Positions 1 to 6,331 of a DNA stretch of 16,553 nt are shown one piece after another. The notes under the pieces are model-generated. The model saw only the letters and a list, made by a program, of their open reading frames with translations, did no database searches and was not told where the DNA came from. The translations under genes and the position numbers were made by a program. Position 1 is the stretch's first letter; each line of letters begins with the position of its first letter. Source of the stretch: Clostridiales bacterium. Lineage in GTDB: Bacteria; Bacillota; Clostridia; Lachnospirales; Lachnospiraceae. The stretch is from the NCBI GenBank assembly GCA_018369015.1, contig JAGZDD010000081.1, positions 1-16,553 on the forward strand, written 5' to 3'.

Positions 1-44
1 CCCAGATTAAAAGTCTGGTGCTCTACCAACTGAGCTAATATCCC
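1..44 (-). tRNA. tRNA-Lys (anticodon TTT), 3' part beyond window
   Basis: The reverse complement gives a tRNA 5' half: acceptor strand GGGATAT (44-38), D-arm GCTC...GAGC (35-32 onward), and anticodon stem CCAGA/TCTGG around the loop CTTTTAA. The anticodon TTT lies at 11-9, hence lysine. The variable and T arms and the acceptor 3' strand lie before position 1, so the gene is truncated by the window. It follows tRNA-Gln on the same strand with a 41-nt spacer and is probably co-transcribed with it. Confidence 0.93.
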
Positions 45-85
45 GTCATATACAAATGCAGGGCAAATTGAATTTACCCGGCTGA

Positions 86-158
86 CTGGGCTAGCTGGAT
101 TCGAACCAGCGTAATGCAGGAGTCAAAGTCCTGTGCCTTACCGCTAGGCGATAGCCCA
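86..158 (-). tRNA. tRNA-Gln (anticodon TTG)
   Basis: A complete cloverleaf reads on the minus strand. The acceptor stem is TGGGCTA (158-152) with TAGCCCA (93-87), the discriminator is G (86), and the D arm is GCC...GGC. The anticodon arm CAGGA/TCCTG carries loop CTTTGAC with anticodon TTG at 126-124. The T arm GCTGG/CCAGC has loop TTCGAAT. The bases after the discriminator read TCA, so a genomic CCA end is not encoded and would be added post-transcriptionally. Confidence 0.95.
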
Positions 159-196
159 ACATTAAAAGAATAAAAATATCCTTTGAAACGATAACT

Positions 197-225
197 ATAA
201 TAGCAAACGCAGAAGGTTTTGTCAA
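197..225 (-). promoter_or_regulatory. Promoter for tRNA-Gln/tRNA-Lys
   Basis: On the minus strand, TTGACA (225-220), a 17-nt spacer and TATTAT (202-197) form a near-consensus housekeeping promoter. Predicted initiation is near 190, about 30 nt before tRNA-Gln. A repeat element ends only 22 bp upstream of the -35 box (it begins at 248, counting its flanking duplication). Confidence 0.8.
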
Positions 226-255
226 CTACTTTTGTCGGGATTGCCAGCCATTTTG

Positions 256-390
256 GTAACAGTTCAGCGACGCTGAACTGTTACCTGCAAAAATCCATTA
301 AAAATCGTCTGCGGCGATGGGATTTTTGCACTCCTGTTTCACTTTCTGACGGTCAGCGCAGCAAGTGCGCAGACCTGGCTGAACTGTAAC
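256..390. mobile_element. MITE-like inverted-repeat element with perfect 8-bp target duplication
   Basis: A non-coding 135-bp element. It starts GTAACAGTTCAGC and ends GGCTGAACTGTAAC (377-390). It is flanked on both sides by CCATTTTG (248-255 and 391-398), a perfect 8-bp direct repeat as expected of a target-site duplication. The left end is doubled into a palindrome (arms 255-268 and 272-285, 3-nt loop). Internal hairpins are 286-298 with 317-330 (one bulge), and 351-360 with 366-375 (loop gcaag, one mismatch). No ORF is credible here. It lies between the tRNA promoter and PAP2. Kinship to IS66 (GTAA ends, 8-bp duplication) is inference. Confidence 0.8.
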
Positions 391-422
391 CCATTTTGTC
401 TATTCAGCCATTTCCGCGAGAT

Positions 423-510
423 GTGTACTCACGCAAAAAGCGTCCGCCCCCTAAATCACGTTCTTATACCTTAAACAGCAGAGTGTTTGAGGCTGACCTT
501 GAACAGTAAC
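423..510. mobile_element. Second, shorter MITE-like element
   Basis: An 88-bp element with left end GTGTACTCACGC and right end GGCTGA...GAACAGTAAC (491-510). The flanking octamers CGCGAGAT (415-422) and CGCGAGAG (511-518) agree at 7 of 8 positions, suggesting a decayed target duplication. A subterminal hairpin CCTTAAACA/TGTTTGAGG (469-477 and 484-492) sits directly before the right end, at the same place as in the elements at 256-390 and 16332-16553. The left end does not match the usual GTAACAGTTC terminus well; the motif GATG(T/C)GTACTC recurs at 3359 and 8634. Confidence 0.6.
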
Positions 511-570
511 CGCGAGAGTTCTTCGGCAGAATTTTTTATTATAACGAGCAGAACTCTTTGTTATAGGGAT

Positions 571-599
571 TTGAAAATGTGTTGAAAATGTGATATGCT
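571..599 (+). promoter_or_regulatory. Promoter for PAP2-nhaC
   Basis: TTGAAA (571-576), a 17-nt spacer and TATGCT (594-599), with a TG one base upstream of the -10 box (extended -10). Transcription would start near 606 with a leader of about 90 nt before the PAP2 start. An inverted repeat AGAGTTCT/AGAACTCT (515-522, 550-557) precedes the -35 box. Confidence 0.65.
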
Positions 600-698
600 A
601 AAGTACCCTTATAGAAATGAGTTGTGGGAATGATCTGGAAAGAAATGGGCCAGATGGTATTCCGGCAACCTTTGGAGATTACCTAAGAGGAGGAAATA

Positions 699-1256
699 AT
701 GCTCGAATTTATTACGTCTGTGGATCATGCGCTGCTTCTTTTCATCCAGGAAAATTTCAGGGTACCCTGGCTGACGCCGGTTATGGAATTTATATCCAGC
801 CTGGGAAATGTGGGAATCTTTTGGATAGTCATGTCTCTGGTTTTTTTATGCTTTAAGCGGACGAGAAAAGCGGGGATTGCAGGGCTTTTATCGCTTTTGA
901 TTTGTCTTTTAATAACAAATGTAGGATTGAAAAATATTGTGGCGCGTATGAGGCCCTACCATCGCTTTGATGATATTATTCCGCTGATCGGACATCCGGG
1001 AGATTTTTCATTCCCCTCCGGCCATTCAGCCAGTGCTTTTGCGGCGGCCGGCGCATTTGCCCGGTACCTTCCGAAAAAAGCGGGAGTCTTTTACATAGTG
1101 CTGGCCGCCTGTATCGCTTTATCCAGGCTTTATTTAGGCGTTCATTATCCGACGGATGTTCTTGCTGGGATTTTGGCGGGGCTTTTGTCGGCCCTGCTTG
1201 GCAGCTTTATAGTAGAGAAGGCTTATCGGCGGATTAGCTGTCAGCACAGTAGATGA
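699..1256 (+). CDS. PAP2-family membrane phosphatase
   Basis: A 185-aa membrane protein with the three phosphatase signatures of the PAP2 / type-2 lipid phosphatase superfamily. Motif 1 is K78...R85-P86 (K-x6-RP), motif 2 is PSGH (106-109), and motif 3 is S142-R143 with H149 and D153 (SR-x5-H-x3-D). Hydrophobic segments lie near residues 38-52, 59-76, 131-147 and 155-172. The family hydrolyses lipid phosphates at the membrane, for example undecaprenyl diphosphate recycling or phosphatidic acid/PGP dephosphorylation; the substrate cannot be chosen from sequence. The start is fixed by AGGAGG 5 nt upstream of the ATG. The antiporter gene starts 32 nt after the stop, so the two are probably co-transcribed. 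Confidence 0.9.
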   Translation: MLEFITSVDHALLLFIQENFRVPWLTPVMEFISSLGNVGIFWIVMSLVFLCFKRTRKAGIAGLLSLLICLLITNVGLKNIVARMRPYHRFDDIIPLIGHPGDFSFPSGHSASAFAAAGAFARYLPKKAGVFYIVLAACIALSRLYLGVHYPTDVLAGILAGLLSALLGSFIVEKAYRRISCQHSR

Positions 1257-1288
1257 TAGCCTTAAAGCAGGAGAGGAAGGAAGAAAAT

Positions 1289-2653
1289 ATGAAAAAAACA
1301 GAAGTGGTTCAAAAGAATGAAAAAAAGAATAGTGGTACGCCCGGACAGCCATGTGCTGACAGAGGGAGGGCTGCCGCGCTGCTTCCCATAGGAATTTTTC
1401 TTATAATTTTTCTTGGAATGGCAGTAGTGACGAAAAGTTTTGACAGTATGCCTGCAATTGTCGGTTTTCTGATGGCTTTAATGGCAGCCTTTTTTATGTT
1501 TCCAAAGACTAAGTTTAATGAGAAAATTTCAATTATATCTAAAGGGATTGGCGATGAAAATATTATTACAATGTGCCTGATATTTCTTGCGGCCGGTGGA
1601 TTTTCCGGTGCGGTAAAGGCCGCGGGCGGTGTGGACAGCACAGTAAATCTTGGCTTATCATTAATTCCCGGCAGTGTCGCCGTGGTCGGCCTGATGGTTA
1701 TTGGCTGTTTTATTTCGATTTCCATGGGAACAAGTATGGGAACAATCGCGGCCCTGTCATCGATTGCAGCAGGTATCAGTGAGAAAACGGGATTTTCCAT
1801 GGCTATATGTATTGGCGCTGTCGTATGCGGGGCGATGTTTGGCGATAACCTTTCAATGATCTCTGACACAACAATTGCGGCGGTGCGCACTCAGGGCTGT
1901 GAGATGAAGGATAAATTCAAAGCCAATTTTATCATTGTACTGCCGGCGGCAATCCTGTCGTTAATTTTATTTGGTATTGTTACTTTAAACGGCAGCTATG
2001 AGGTCGAAGCAGATCTGAGCTATAATCTGTGGCAGGTGCTTCCTTATGTTTTTGTCCTTGTGGGAGCTTTGATCGGAATTAATGTTTTTATCGTGCTGAT
2101 TGGAGGAACCGTCCTTTCCGTTATTGTCGGCGTGGCTACTGGGCAAATGCTTTTTGGGGAAATATTTACCTCTATCGGCAGCGGTGTGACAGGGATGTAT
2201 GATATTACCGTCATATCGATTGTTGTGGCGGCCATTGTTTCGCTTGTGCGCTATCATGGAGGCATTACATTCCTGCTTCAGTTTATCCATAAACGGATAC
2301 GGGGAAAGAAGGGCGCTCAGTTAGGGATTGCTCTTTTGTCTGTTCTTGTGGATATGGCTACGGCCAATAATACAGTGGCCATAGTAATTGCAGGCCCGAT
2401 CGCAAAGGACATTGGAGATCAGTATGAGATTGAGCCAAAACGGGTGGCGTCGCTTCTTGATATTTTTGCTTCCGCAACCCAGGGACTTATTCCTTATGGC
2501 GCCCAGCTTTTGCTGGCCGCAGAGTCAGTGAAAGTATCGCCCTTTGAGATTATGCCTTATTTGTATTATCCCGTCATTATGTGTATTTCAGCCATATTTT
2601 TTATTGCTTTTCAGAAAAGCCGAACTCCCGCTGCCAGCGGAAATAAAAAATAA
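1289..2653 (+). CDS. NhaC-family Na+/H+ antiporter-like membrane transporter
   Basis: A 454-aa polytopic protein. It carries NhaC-type signatures: MGTSMGT (146-152), GDNLSMISDT (185-194), the downstream T-Q-G-C-E-M-K-D-K-F stretch, and a C-terminal A-T-A-N-N-T-V-A-I-V segment. Members of this group exchange Na+ (or an organic ion) for H+ across the membrane; the actual substrate is unproven. The N-terminal 30 residues are lysine-rich and hydrophilic, followed by about a dozen hydrophobic stretches. An upstream in-frame ATG at 1253 overlaps the PAP2 stop, but the ATG at 1289 has a purine-rich site (gagaggaagg) 7-9 nt upstream and is preferred. No terminator is visible after it. Confidence 0.85.
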   Translation: MKKTEVVQKNEKKNSGTPGQPCADRGRAAALLPIGIFLIIFLGMAVVTKSFDSMPAIVGFLMALMAAFFMFPKTKFNEKISIISKGIGDENIITMCLIFLAAGGFSGAVKAAGGVDSTVNLGLSLIPGSVAVVGLMVIGCFISISMGTSMGTIAALSSIAAGISEKTGFSMAICIGAVVCGAMFGDNLSMISDTTIAAVRTQGCEMKDKFKANFIIVLPAAILSLILFGIVTLNGSYEVEADLSYNLWQVLPYVFVLVGALIGINVFIVLIGGTVLSVIVGVATGQMLFGEIFTSIGSGVTGMYDITVISIVVAAIVSLVRYHGGITFLLQFIHKRIRGKKGAQLGIALLSVLVDMATANNTVAIVIAGPIAKDIGDQYEIEPKRVASLLDIFASATQGLIPYGAQLLLAAESVKVSPFEIMPYLYYPVIMCISAIFFIAFQKSRTPAASGNKK

Positions 2654-2721
2654 TTATTTCTGTTCATGTTATAAATTTGCTGTTTCGTGGTCATCCTATG
2701 GAGGTAAGGAGGAATGATTTT

Positions 2722-3042
2722 ATGGCAAATTTAAAATGTGACGCAAAAAATTGTACCCACAACGAAAGCCCTTATTGCTGTATTTCCCACATTTGTGTCG
2801 GTGGAGCGAAGGCAATGACCGAATCCGAAACATGTTGTGACAACTTTAAGGAAAGAAAAGATAGCGCTGTTGACAGCGCCTGCTGCGATGATTACAAAAA
2901 TCCTGTTGTGGATATTGAATGTAAGGCCTGTCATTGTGTATACAATGAGGATCAGCACTGCCATGCAGAGGAAGTCTGTATTTGCGGGCCAAGCGCCTGT
3001 GTTTGCGACGAAACCCGCTGTTCAACATTTAAAGCAAGATAA
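2722..3042 (+). CDS. Cysteine-rich protein with two DUF1540 domains
   Basis: A 106-aa protein with 18 cysteines. Two DUF1540-like repeats are visible: residues 4-42 (L-K-C-x4-C...C-C-x4-C...C-C-D-N-F) and 65-103 (I-E-C-x2-C-x-C...C-x5-C-I-C...C-S-T-F). A short linker with a third CCDDY motif (54-58) lies between them. DUF1540 proteins are small, probably metal-binding proteins of Clostridia and Bacilli with no established function. The start at 2722 follows the GGAGG-containing stretch 2699-2713; an in-frame ATG at 2677 lacks a site. It lies 68 nt after the antiporter gene and may share its transcript. Confidence 0.85.
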   Translation: MANLKCDAKNCTHNESPYCCISHICVGGAKAMTESETCCDNFKERKDSAVDSACCDDYKNPVVDIECKACHCVYNEDQHCHAEEVCICGPSACVCDETRCSTFKAR

Positions 3043-3084
3043 GGTTAAAAAAGCGTTTCTTAGGCATTAACTATCTAAAAAATT

Positions 3085-3207
3085 GTAACAGTTCAGCCCG
3101 CGCCATTCGCAAAGCCGCGCTAACGCGCTTTCCGCCGCTTAGCGGCTGTCTTTGCTCATAATCTGGCGCTCCCTCAGCCGGGAACAATCGGCTGGCTGAA
3201 CTGTTAC
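3085..3207. mobile_element. MITE-like element with 14-bp perfect terminal inverted repeats
   Basis: A 123-bp non-coding element. It starts GTAACAGTTCAGCC (3085-3098) and ends with the exact reverse complement (3194-3207). AAAAAATT flanks both sides (3077-3084, 3208-3215), a perfect 8-bp duplication, though low in complexity. The interior is nested complementarity: GCGCCA with TGGCGC, GCAAAG with CTTTGC, GCCGC-tta-GCGGC, and a right-end hairpin CAGCCG...CGGCTG. The whole element can fold into one long branched hairpin. It lies between the DUF1540 gene and the convergent DUF421 gene. Confidence 0.8.
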
Positions 3208-3232
3208 AAAAAATTAATGCCAGGAGGTAAGA

Positions 3233-3413
3233 GCGTGCCTGCAAATTCATTTCAGTCATTTGCAAGCACGCCCTTCTATAAGCCGCGGGCCATGTTCCCG
3301 CGGCATTTTCATTTAATTAGGAAATTTCTGTTCCGATTAAATGAAAATGCTTTGCAAGGATGCGTACTCGAGCAGAGCAGAAATTTGCCGCTAAAGCGAA
3401 CGCGCCCGGCGCG
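3233..3413. repeat. Run of consecutive strong hairpins downstream of the DUF421 gene
   Basis: Four inverted repeats follow one another. 3233-3246 pairs with 3258-3271 (13 of 14). CCGCGGG pairs with CCCGCGG (3283-3289, 3297-3303). A perfect 15-bp arm pair lies at 3303-3317 and 3336-3350, with GGAA/TTCC inside the loop. CGCGCC-c-GGCGCG occupies 3401-3413. The motif GATGCGTACTC (3359-3369) matches the left-end motif of the repeats at 420 and 8634, so part of this stretch may be a decayed member of the same family. No T-tract marks a classical terminator. Confidence 0.6.
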
Positions 3414-3489
3414 CAAGCTCCTCGGGCAGAGATCTTTGTTCTGTAAATGGACATGCCCGAATATCCGGCGGATCTGTGACAGAAGGAGC

Positions 3490-4197
3490 CTAGATAAGAC
3501 AATCCGATGGGCGATCGGTATTTTTTATATAAACATTCAGGTGGGCGCTTGTATCGCAGGTGGCAAGAAATACATGGTCTGCGGTAGTGATTCCGAGCCC
3601 TTTAAGCTGGGCTGTGAGCCATTTTTCATTGTATCCGGCAGCGGCAAGATTTTCTTTCATAATATGGCCGTCAATGATAACGGTGGCCGCGATTGTCTGG
3701 GGAGGCATTGTCATGGAAAAATCCGATGGTGTTACCGGACGGCTGTCCGACTTTGGTAAAAAGCTTAAATGTCCGTTGGGCTCCATAATAATACTTTGAA
3801 GGCCAGAAAGATCGAAGTAGCCGGCAATTCGGCATTGCGTGAGAAATTCTCCCAGGTCAAGGCGGGATTTTTTCATATTGCTGTAATAGAGTTTACCATT
3901 ATTGAATAAAACTCTTGGGCGCCCCACAATAACCCGGCGGCTGGCAATGGACACTTCGGAAAGCCTGGACAGAAGGATGGCCGCTAGTGCATAGACGATC
4001 ATAGCAACAAGGGGCTTGACAAAATCATCCTCCAGAGAGGTGGCCATTTCAGCGGCGATGGAGCCAATCGTAATGCCATTAATATAATCAAACATACTGA
4101 GCTGTGACATTTGCCGGTATCCCATAAGCTTTGTTAAAATAAAGAGAACGATAATCGAGCCTATAGAGACAGCAAGAATATGAATTATTTCATTCAT
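3490..4197 (-). CDS. DUF421 (YetF-like) membrane protein
   Basis: A 235-aa protein with the DUF421 layout. There are three N-terminal hydrophobic segments (about 5-25, 36-52, 60-78) containing the family-typical stretch L-M-G-Y-R-Q-M-S-Q-L-S-M-F-D-Y-I (24-39). A soluble C-terminal part follows with the V-G-R-P-R-V-L motif (91-97) and the L-x-x-C-R-x-x-G-Y-F-D-L segment (119-130). The biochemical role is unknown; DUF421 proteins of Bacilli and Clostridia are often linked to spores (family knowledge). The start at 4197 has GGAGG 9 nt upstream; a longer in-frame start at 4257 has no site and would run into the repeat array. It is divergent from the guanine deaminase gene. Confidence 0.85.
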   Translation of the reverse strand: MNEIIHILAVSIGSIIVLFILTKLMGYRQMSQLSMFDYINGITIGSIAAEMATSLEDDFVKPLVAMIVYALAAILLSRLSEVSIASRRVIVGRPRVLFNNGKLYYSNMKKSRLDLGEFLTQCRIAGYFDLSGLQSIIMEPNGHLSFLPKSDSRPVTPSDFSMTMPPQTIAATVIIDGHIMKENLAAAGYNEKWLTAQLKGLGITTADHVFLATCDTSAHLNVYIKNTDRPSDCLI

Positions 4198-4249
4198 AGG
4201 ATAAACCTCCAATTTATATACTTTGACTTTAGTATGGGCGTTATATTGC

Positions 4250-4318
4250 GGATTCATACGGAAGTATACAGTGGATTCACACGGAAGTATGTGATAGATT
4301 CACACGGCAGACGTCGTG
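4250..4318. repeat. Three 23-bp tandem direct repeats in a divergent promoter region
   Basis: Units start at 4250, 4273 and 4296, an exact 23-bp period. The shared core is (G/A)GATTCA(T/C)ACGG, extended as AAGTAT in the first two units. They lie between the divergent DUF421 and guanine deaminase genes, upstream of the DUF421 ribosome binding site. The roughly two-turn spacing puts the cores on one helix face, which suits a regulator array (inference). Confidence 0.7.
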
Positions 4319-4347
4319 GTAACAGATTGGCATAGCTTAACGGTTAC
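4319..4347. repeat. Degenerate palindrome resembling the element ends
   Basis: GTAACAG...GGC and GCTTAACGGTTAC form an imperfect 29-bp palindrome with outer GTAAC/GTTAC. It resembles the doubled left ends at 255-285 and 16332-16364 but is much weaker. It could be a decayed element terminus or a chance palindrome. Confidence 0.3.
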
Positions 4348-4352
4348 ATGTC

Positions 4353-4400
4353 GCAGCTTTATCCGGCAGAATGGGGTGTGCAGCTTTATCCGGCAGAATG
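4353..4400. repeat. Perfect 21-bp direct repeat upstream of guanine deaminase promoter
   Basis: Positions 4353-4373 and 4380-4400 are identical over 21 bp (beginning GCAGCTTTATCC and ending GCAGAATG), period 27 bp. The second copy ends 4 bp before the -35 box at 4405, a position suited to binding by an activator or repressor. A short reading frame over it simply translates the repeat and is not taken as a gene. Confidence 0.8.
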
Positions 4401-4404
4401 TGGG

Positions 4405-4433
4405 TTGACAAAGGAGAAATGGGCCGATAATAT
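4405..4433 (+). promoter_or_regulatory. Promoter for guanine deaminase
   Basis: A consensus TTGACA (4405-4410) followed after 17 nt by TAATAT (4428-4433), or after 15 nt by GATAAT (4426-4431). The leader would be about 30 nt. The two direct-repeat sets lie immediately upstream. Confidence 0.6.
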
Positions 4434-4472
4434 AAAAACATTGAGAAACAAGAGAGAAGGAGTTGTGCGATT

Positions 4473-5747
4473 ATGGAGAAAAATTACGTTGTCCACGGAC
4501 ATTTATGCTATACCCCGACGCCGGAAGAAGTGACAGTTGTGGAAAATGGCTGGCTGGTTTGTGAGGATGGGAAGATTTCCGGCGTATTTGAGAAGCTTCC
4601 GGGTAAATTTGACGGTATGGAAATACTGGATTATACCGGTTGCCTTATTATACCAGGCCTTACAGACCTCCATTTACATGCGCCGCAGTATTCCTTCAGA
4701 AGTCTTGGGATGGACATGGAGCTTATGGATTGGCTGAATACCCATACCTTTCCAGAAGAAGCAAAATATTGTGATATGGAGTATGCTTTGAGGGCCTATA
4801 CGATTTTTGCGGAGGATATGAAGAAAAGCGCGACGACGCGGGCTGCTGTTTTTGCTACGCTCCATGTGCCGGCGACAAGACTTCTTATGGATTTGCTTGA
4901 TAAGACGGGGATCATAGCTGATGTGGGAAAAGTCAACATGGACAGAAATTGTCCGGAATTTCTTTGCGAGAGCGGCTGGCGTGAGGCGGCCAGATCGACG
5001 AGAGACTGGCTTGAGAGTACATTGGGGGCTTATAACAATATAAAGCCTATAATAACGCCAAGATTTACCCCGGCCTGTTCGCCCAAGCTGATGTCAGAGC
5101 TTGGGAAAATGCAGAAGGAGTACGGCGTTCCGGTGCAGTCGCATTTGTCTGAAAATCCGGGAGAGATACAGCTTGTGCAACAGCTTCACCCGGACAGCCG
5201 GTTTTACGGGGAAACCTATGAGAAAGCCGGACTGTTTGGTGAAAATGGCCCGGTAATTATGGCCCACTGCGTTTACAGCAGCGCCAAAGAGGTTGATCTG
5301 ATGAAGGAGCGGGGAGTTTTTGTAGCCCATTGCCCTCAGTCGAATATGAATCTGGCTTCCGGGCTGGCTCCTGCGCGCTGGTATATGGATAACGGACTTT
5401 CCATGGGCCTTGGTTCAGACATTGCAGGCGGCTATTCTTTATCTATTTTCAGGGCCATGGCGGATGCGATCAGTATGTCAAAAATGTATTGGCGCCATGT
5501 GGATGAGAAGGCCCGGCCCCTTTCTGCTGCGGAAGCATTTTATTTGGGAACAAAGGGAGGCGGAGCCTTTTTTGGGAAATGCGGGAGCTTTGAATTGGGG
5601 TATGACGCGGATTTTGTTGTGCTGGATGATACGCGGCTGCCATCGCCTATGCCTCTTGATGTCAGACAGAGATTGGAGCGAATGATTTTCTTATCTGATG
5701 ACAGGCATATTAAAGCGAAGTATGTTCGGGGAACACTCATTCAATAA
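4473..5747 (+). CDS. guaD: Guanine deaminase-like amidohydrolase
   Basis: A 424-aa metal-dependent amidohydrolase of about the usual length. Metal and active-site motifs are in order: PGLTDLHLHAPQY (61-73; H67 and H69), PRFTPACS (196-203), HLSEN (224-228; H224, E227), H265 in A-H-C-V-Y, HCPQSNMNLASG (286-297), and D316 in G-L-G-S-D-I-A-G-G. The HAPQY and PRF-P-CS motifs are typical of guanine deaminase, which converts guanine to xanthine and ammonia in purine salvage and catabolism. A related aminohydrolase substrate cannot be excluded. The start is supported by AGAAGGAG upstream of the ATG. It is a single-gene unit with its own promoter and two direct-repeat arrays. Confidence 0.87.
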   Translation: MEKNYVVHGHLCYTPTPEEVTVVENGWLVCEDGKISGVFEKLPGKFDGMEILDYTGCLIIPGLTDLHLHAPQYSFRSLGMDMELMDWLNTHTFPEEAKYCDMEYALRAYTIFAEDMKKSATTRAAVFATLHVPATRLLMDLLDKTGIIADVGKVNMDRNCPEFLCESGWREAARSTRDWLESTLGAYNNIKPIITPRFTPACSPKLMSELGKMQKEYGVPVQSHLSENPGEIQLVQQLHPDSRFYGETYEKAGLFGENGPVIMAHCVYSSAKEVDLMKERGVFVAHCPQSNMNLASGLAPARWYMDNGLSMGLGSDIAGGYSLSIFRAMADAISMSKMYWRHVDEKARPLSAAEAFYLGTKGGGAFFGKCGSFELGYDADFVVLDDTRLPSPMPLDVRQRLERMIFLSDDRHIKAKYVRGTLIQ

Positions 5748-5779
5748 AAATCACCGCGGATTTTAGGCTGTACCCGTAT

Positions 5780-5941
5780 AGAGTGCTTAGTCCGAATCGA
5801 GGATGCGCTGCTCACCGCCGTTATCGCGGCTAAATCCTCGATTATGGTGTACCGCCATAGGGTCTGGTGATCCAAAAACTCCTTTGCAGGCAAGCTTGCG
5901 CTGGATTTTTTAGATCACCAGCCGCAGGGCTGACTAGTTAC
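5780..5941. repeat. Structured intergenic repeat, left end unclear
   Basis: The right end is CAGCC-gcag-GGCTGACTAGTTAC (5919-5941), matching the termini at 8891 and 9239. Positions 5815-5843 match 8766-8794 at 27 of 29 positions. A long hairpin has arms CTGGTGATC (5864-5872) and GATCACCAG (5913-5921), with the palindrome GCAAGCTTGC (5890-5899) in its loop, as in the other copies. No left GTAAC terminus or target duplication is visible, so the copy is probably truncated. It fills the gap between guanine deaminase and the citrate synthase leader. Confidence 0.65.
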
Positions 5942-5970
5942 AAAGAATAAATAAAAATATTGTTAGGTAG

Positions 5971-6031
5971 TTGACTTTTTTGTGACAGTTCATTTATAAT
6001 AAAAGAACAGATTGCTTTAATTCATTAAAGC
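5971..6031 (+). promoter_or_regulatory. Distal promoter of citrate synthase with start-site palindrome
   Basis: TTGACT (5971-5976), an 18-nt spacer and TATAAT (5995-6000) form a strong promoter. The near-perfect palindrome GCTTTAAT-tc-ATTAAAGC (6014-6031) begins about 7 nt after the predicted start of transcription, a common place for a repressor operator (inference). The transcript would have a leader of roughly 325 nt before citrate synthase. Confidence 0.6.
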
Positions 6032-6162
6032 TAAAAACATTTTGAGGGTATTCTATGGAAGGTTAAAGACATTATATTTACGATTAAGATTTATTCATTC
6101 TAAGCTCAGAGATGAGGCGTTCTGCCTTCGCAAATAGATTTTCAATCATTTCAGAAGATTCC

Positions 6163-6192
6163 TACCCGTTAAAATGTGTTATTGTACCCGTT
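6163..6192. repeat. Direct repeat TACCCGTT, 22 bp apart
   Basis: TACCCGTT occurs at 6163-6170 and 6185-6192, about two helical turns apart, in the citrate synthase leader. CTACCC and GGGGTAG around them also allow a weak hairpin. A regulator site is possible, but there is no direct support. The rest of 6032-6162 shows no gene or strong structure. Confidence 0.35.
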
Positions 6193-6273
6193 TTGGGGTA
6201 GAATAAATCGTATATTATTGATCCCCAGGGCGTAGCAGCATTAAAAAAGTTATAGTTATACGGAGTACGGTTG

Positions 6274-6304
6274 TGATACAATACGGAAATGTTAAAACTT
6301 TAAC
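6274..6304 (+). promoter_or_regulatory. Proximal promoter of citrate synthase with palindrome
   Basis: The extended -10 sequence TGATACAAT (TG at 6274-6275, TACAAT 6277-6282) has no good -35 box. The palindrome GTTAAA-ac-TTTAAC (6291-6304) follows at the expected transcription start. It shares the TTAAA/TTTAA theme with the palindrome at 6014-6031, so one regulator might act at both promoters (inference). Confidence 0.4.
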
Positions 6305-6331
6305 AACAAAATTTAAGAGAGGCGGTGGCTT

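Noticed and set aside
617..856. 79-aa reading frame upstream of and overlapping PAP2
   Set aside because: No ribosome binding site, no recognisable domain, and it overlaps the well-supported PAP2 gene in another frame.
3217..3759. 180-aa plus-strand reading frame with an apparent AGGAGGT nearby
   Set aside because: It covers hairpin repeats and then runs antisense to the DUF421 gene; composition is unlike a protein and the purine-rich run lies inside the frame, not before its start.
4250..4400. Possible CRISPR array
   Set aside because: Only two or three units, with spacers of a few bases and no cas genes; these are promoter-type direct repeats.
4348..4533. 61-aa reading frame with repeated L-Y-P-A-E
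   Set aside because: It only translates the 21-bp direct repeat, runs through the promoter and into guanine deaminase out of frame.
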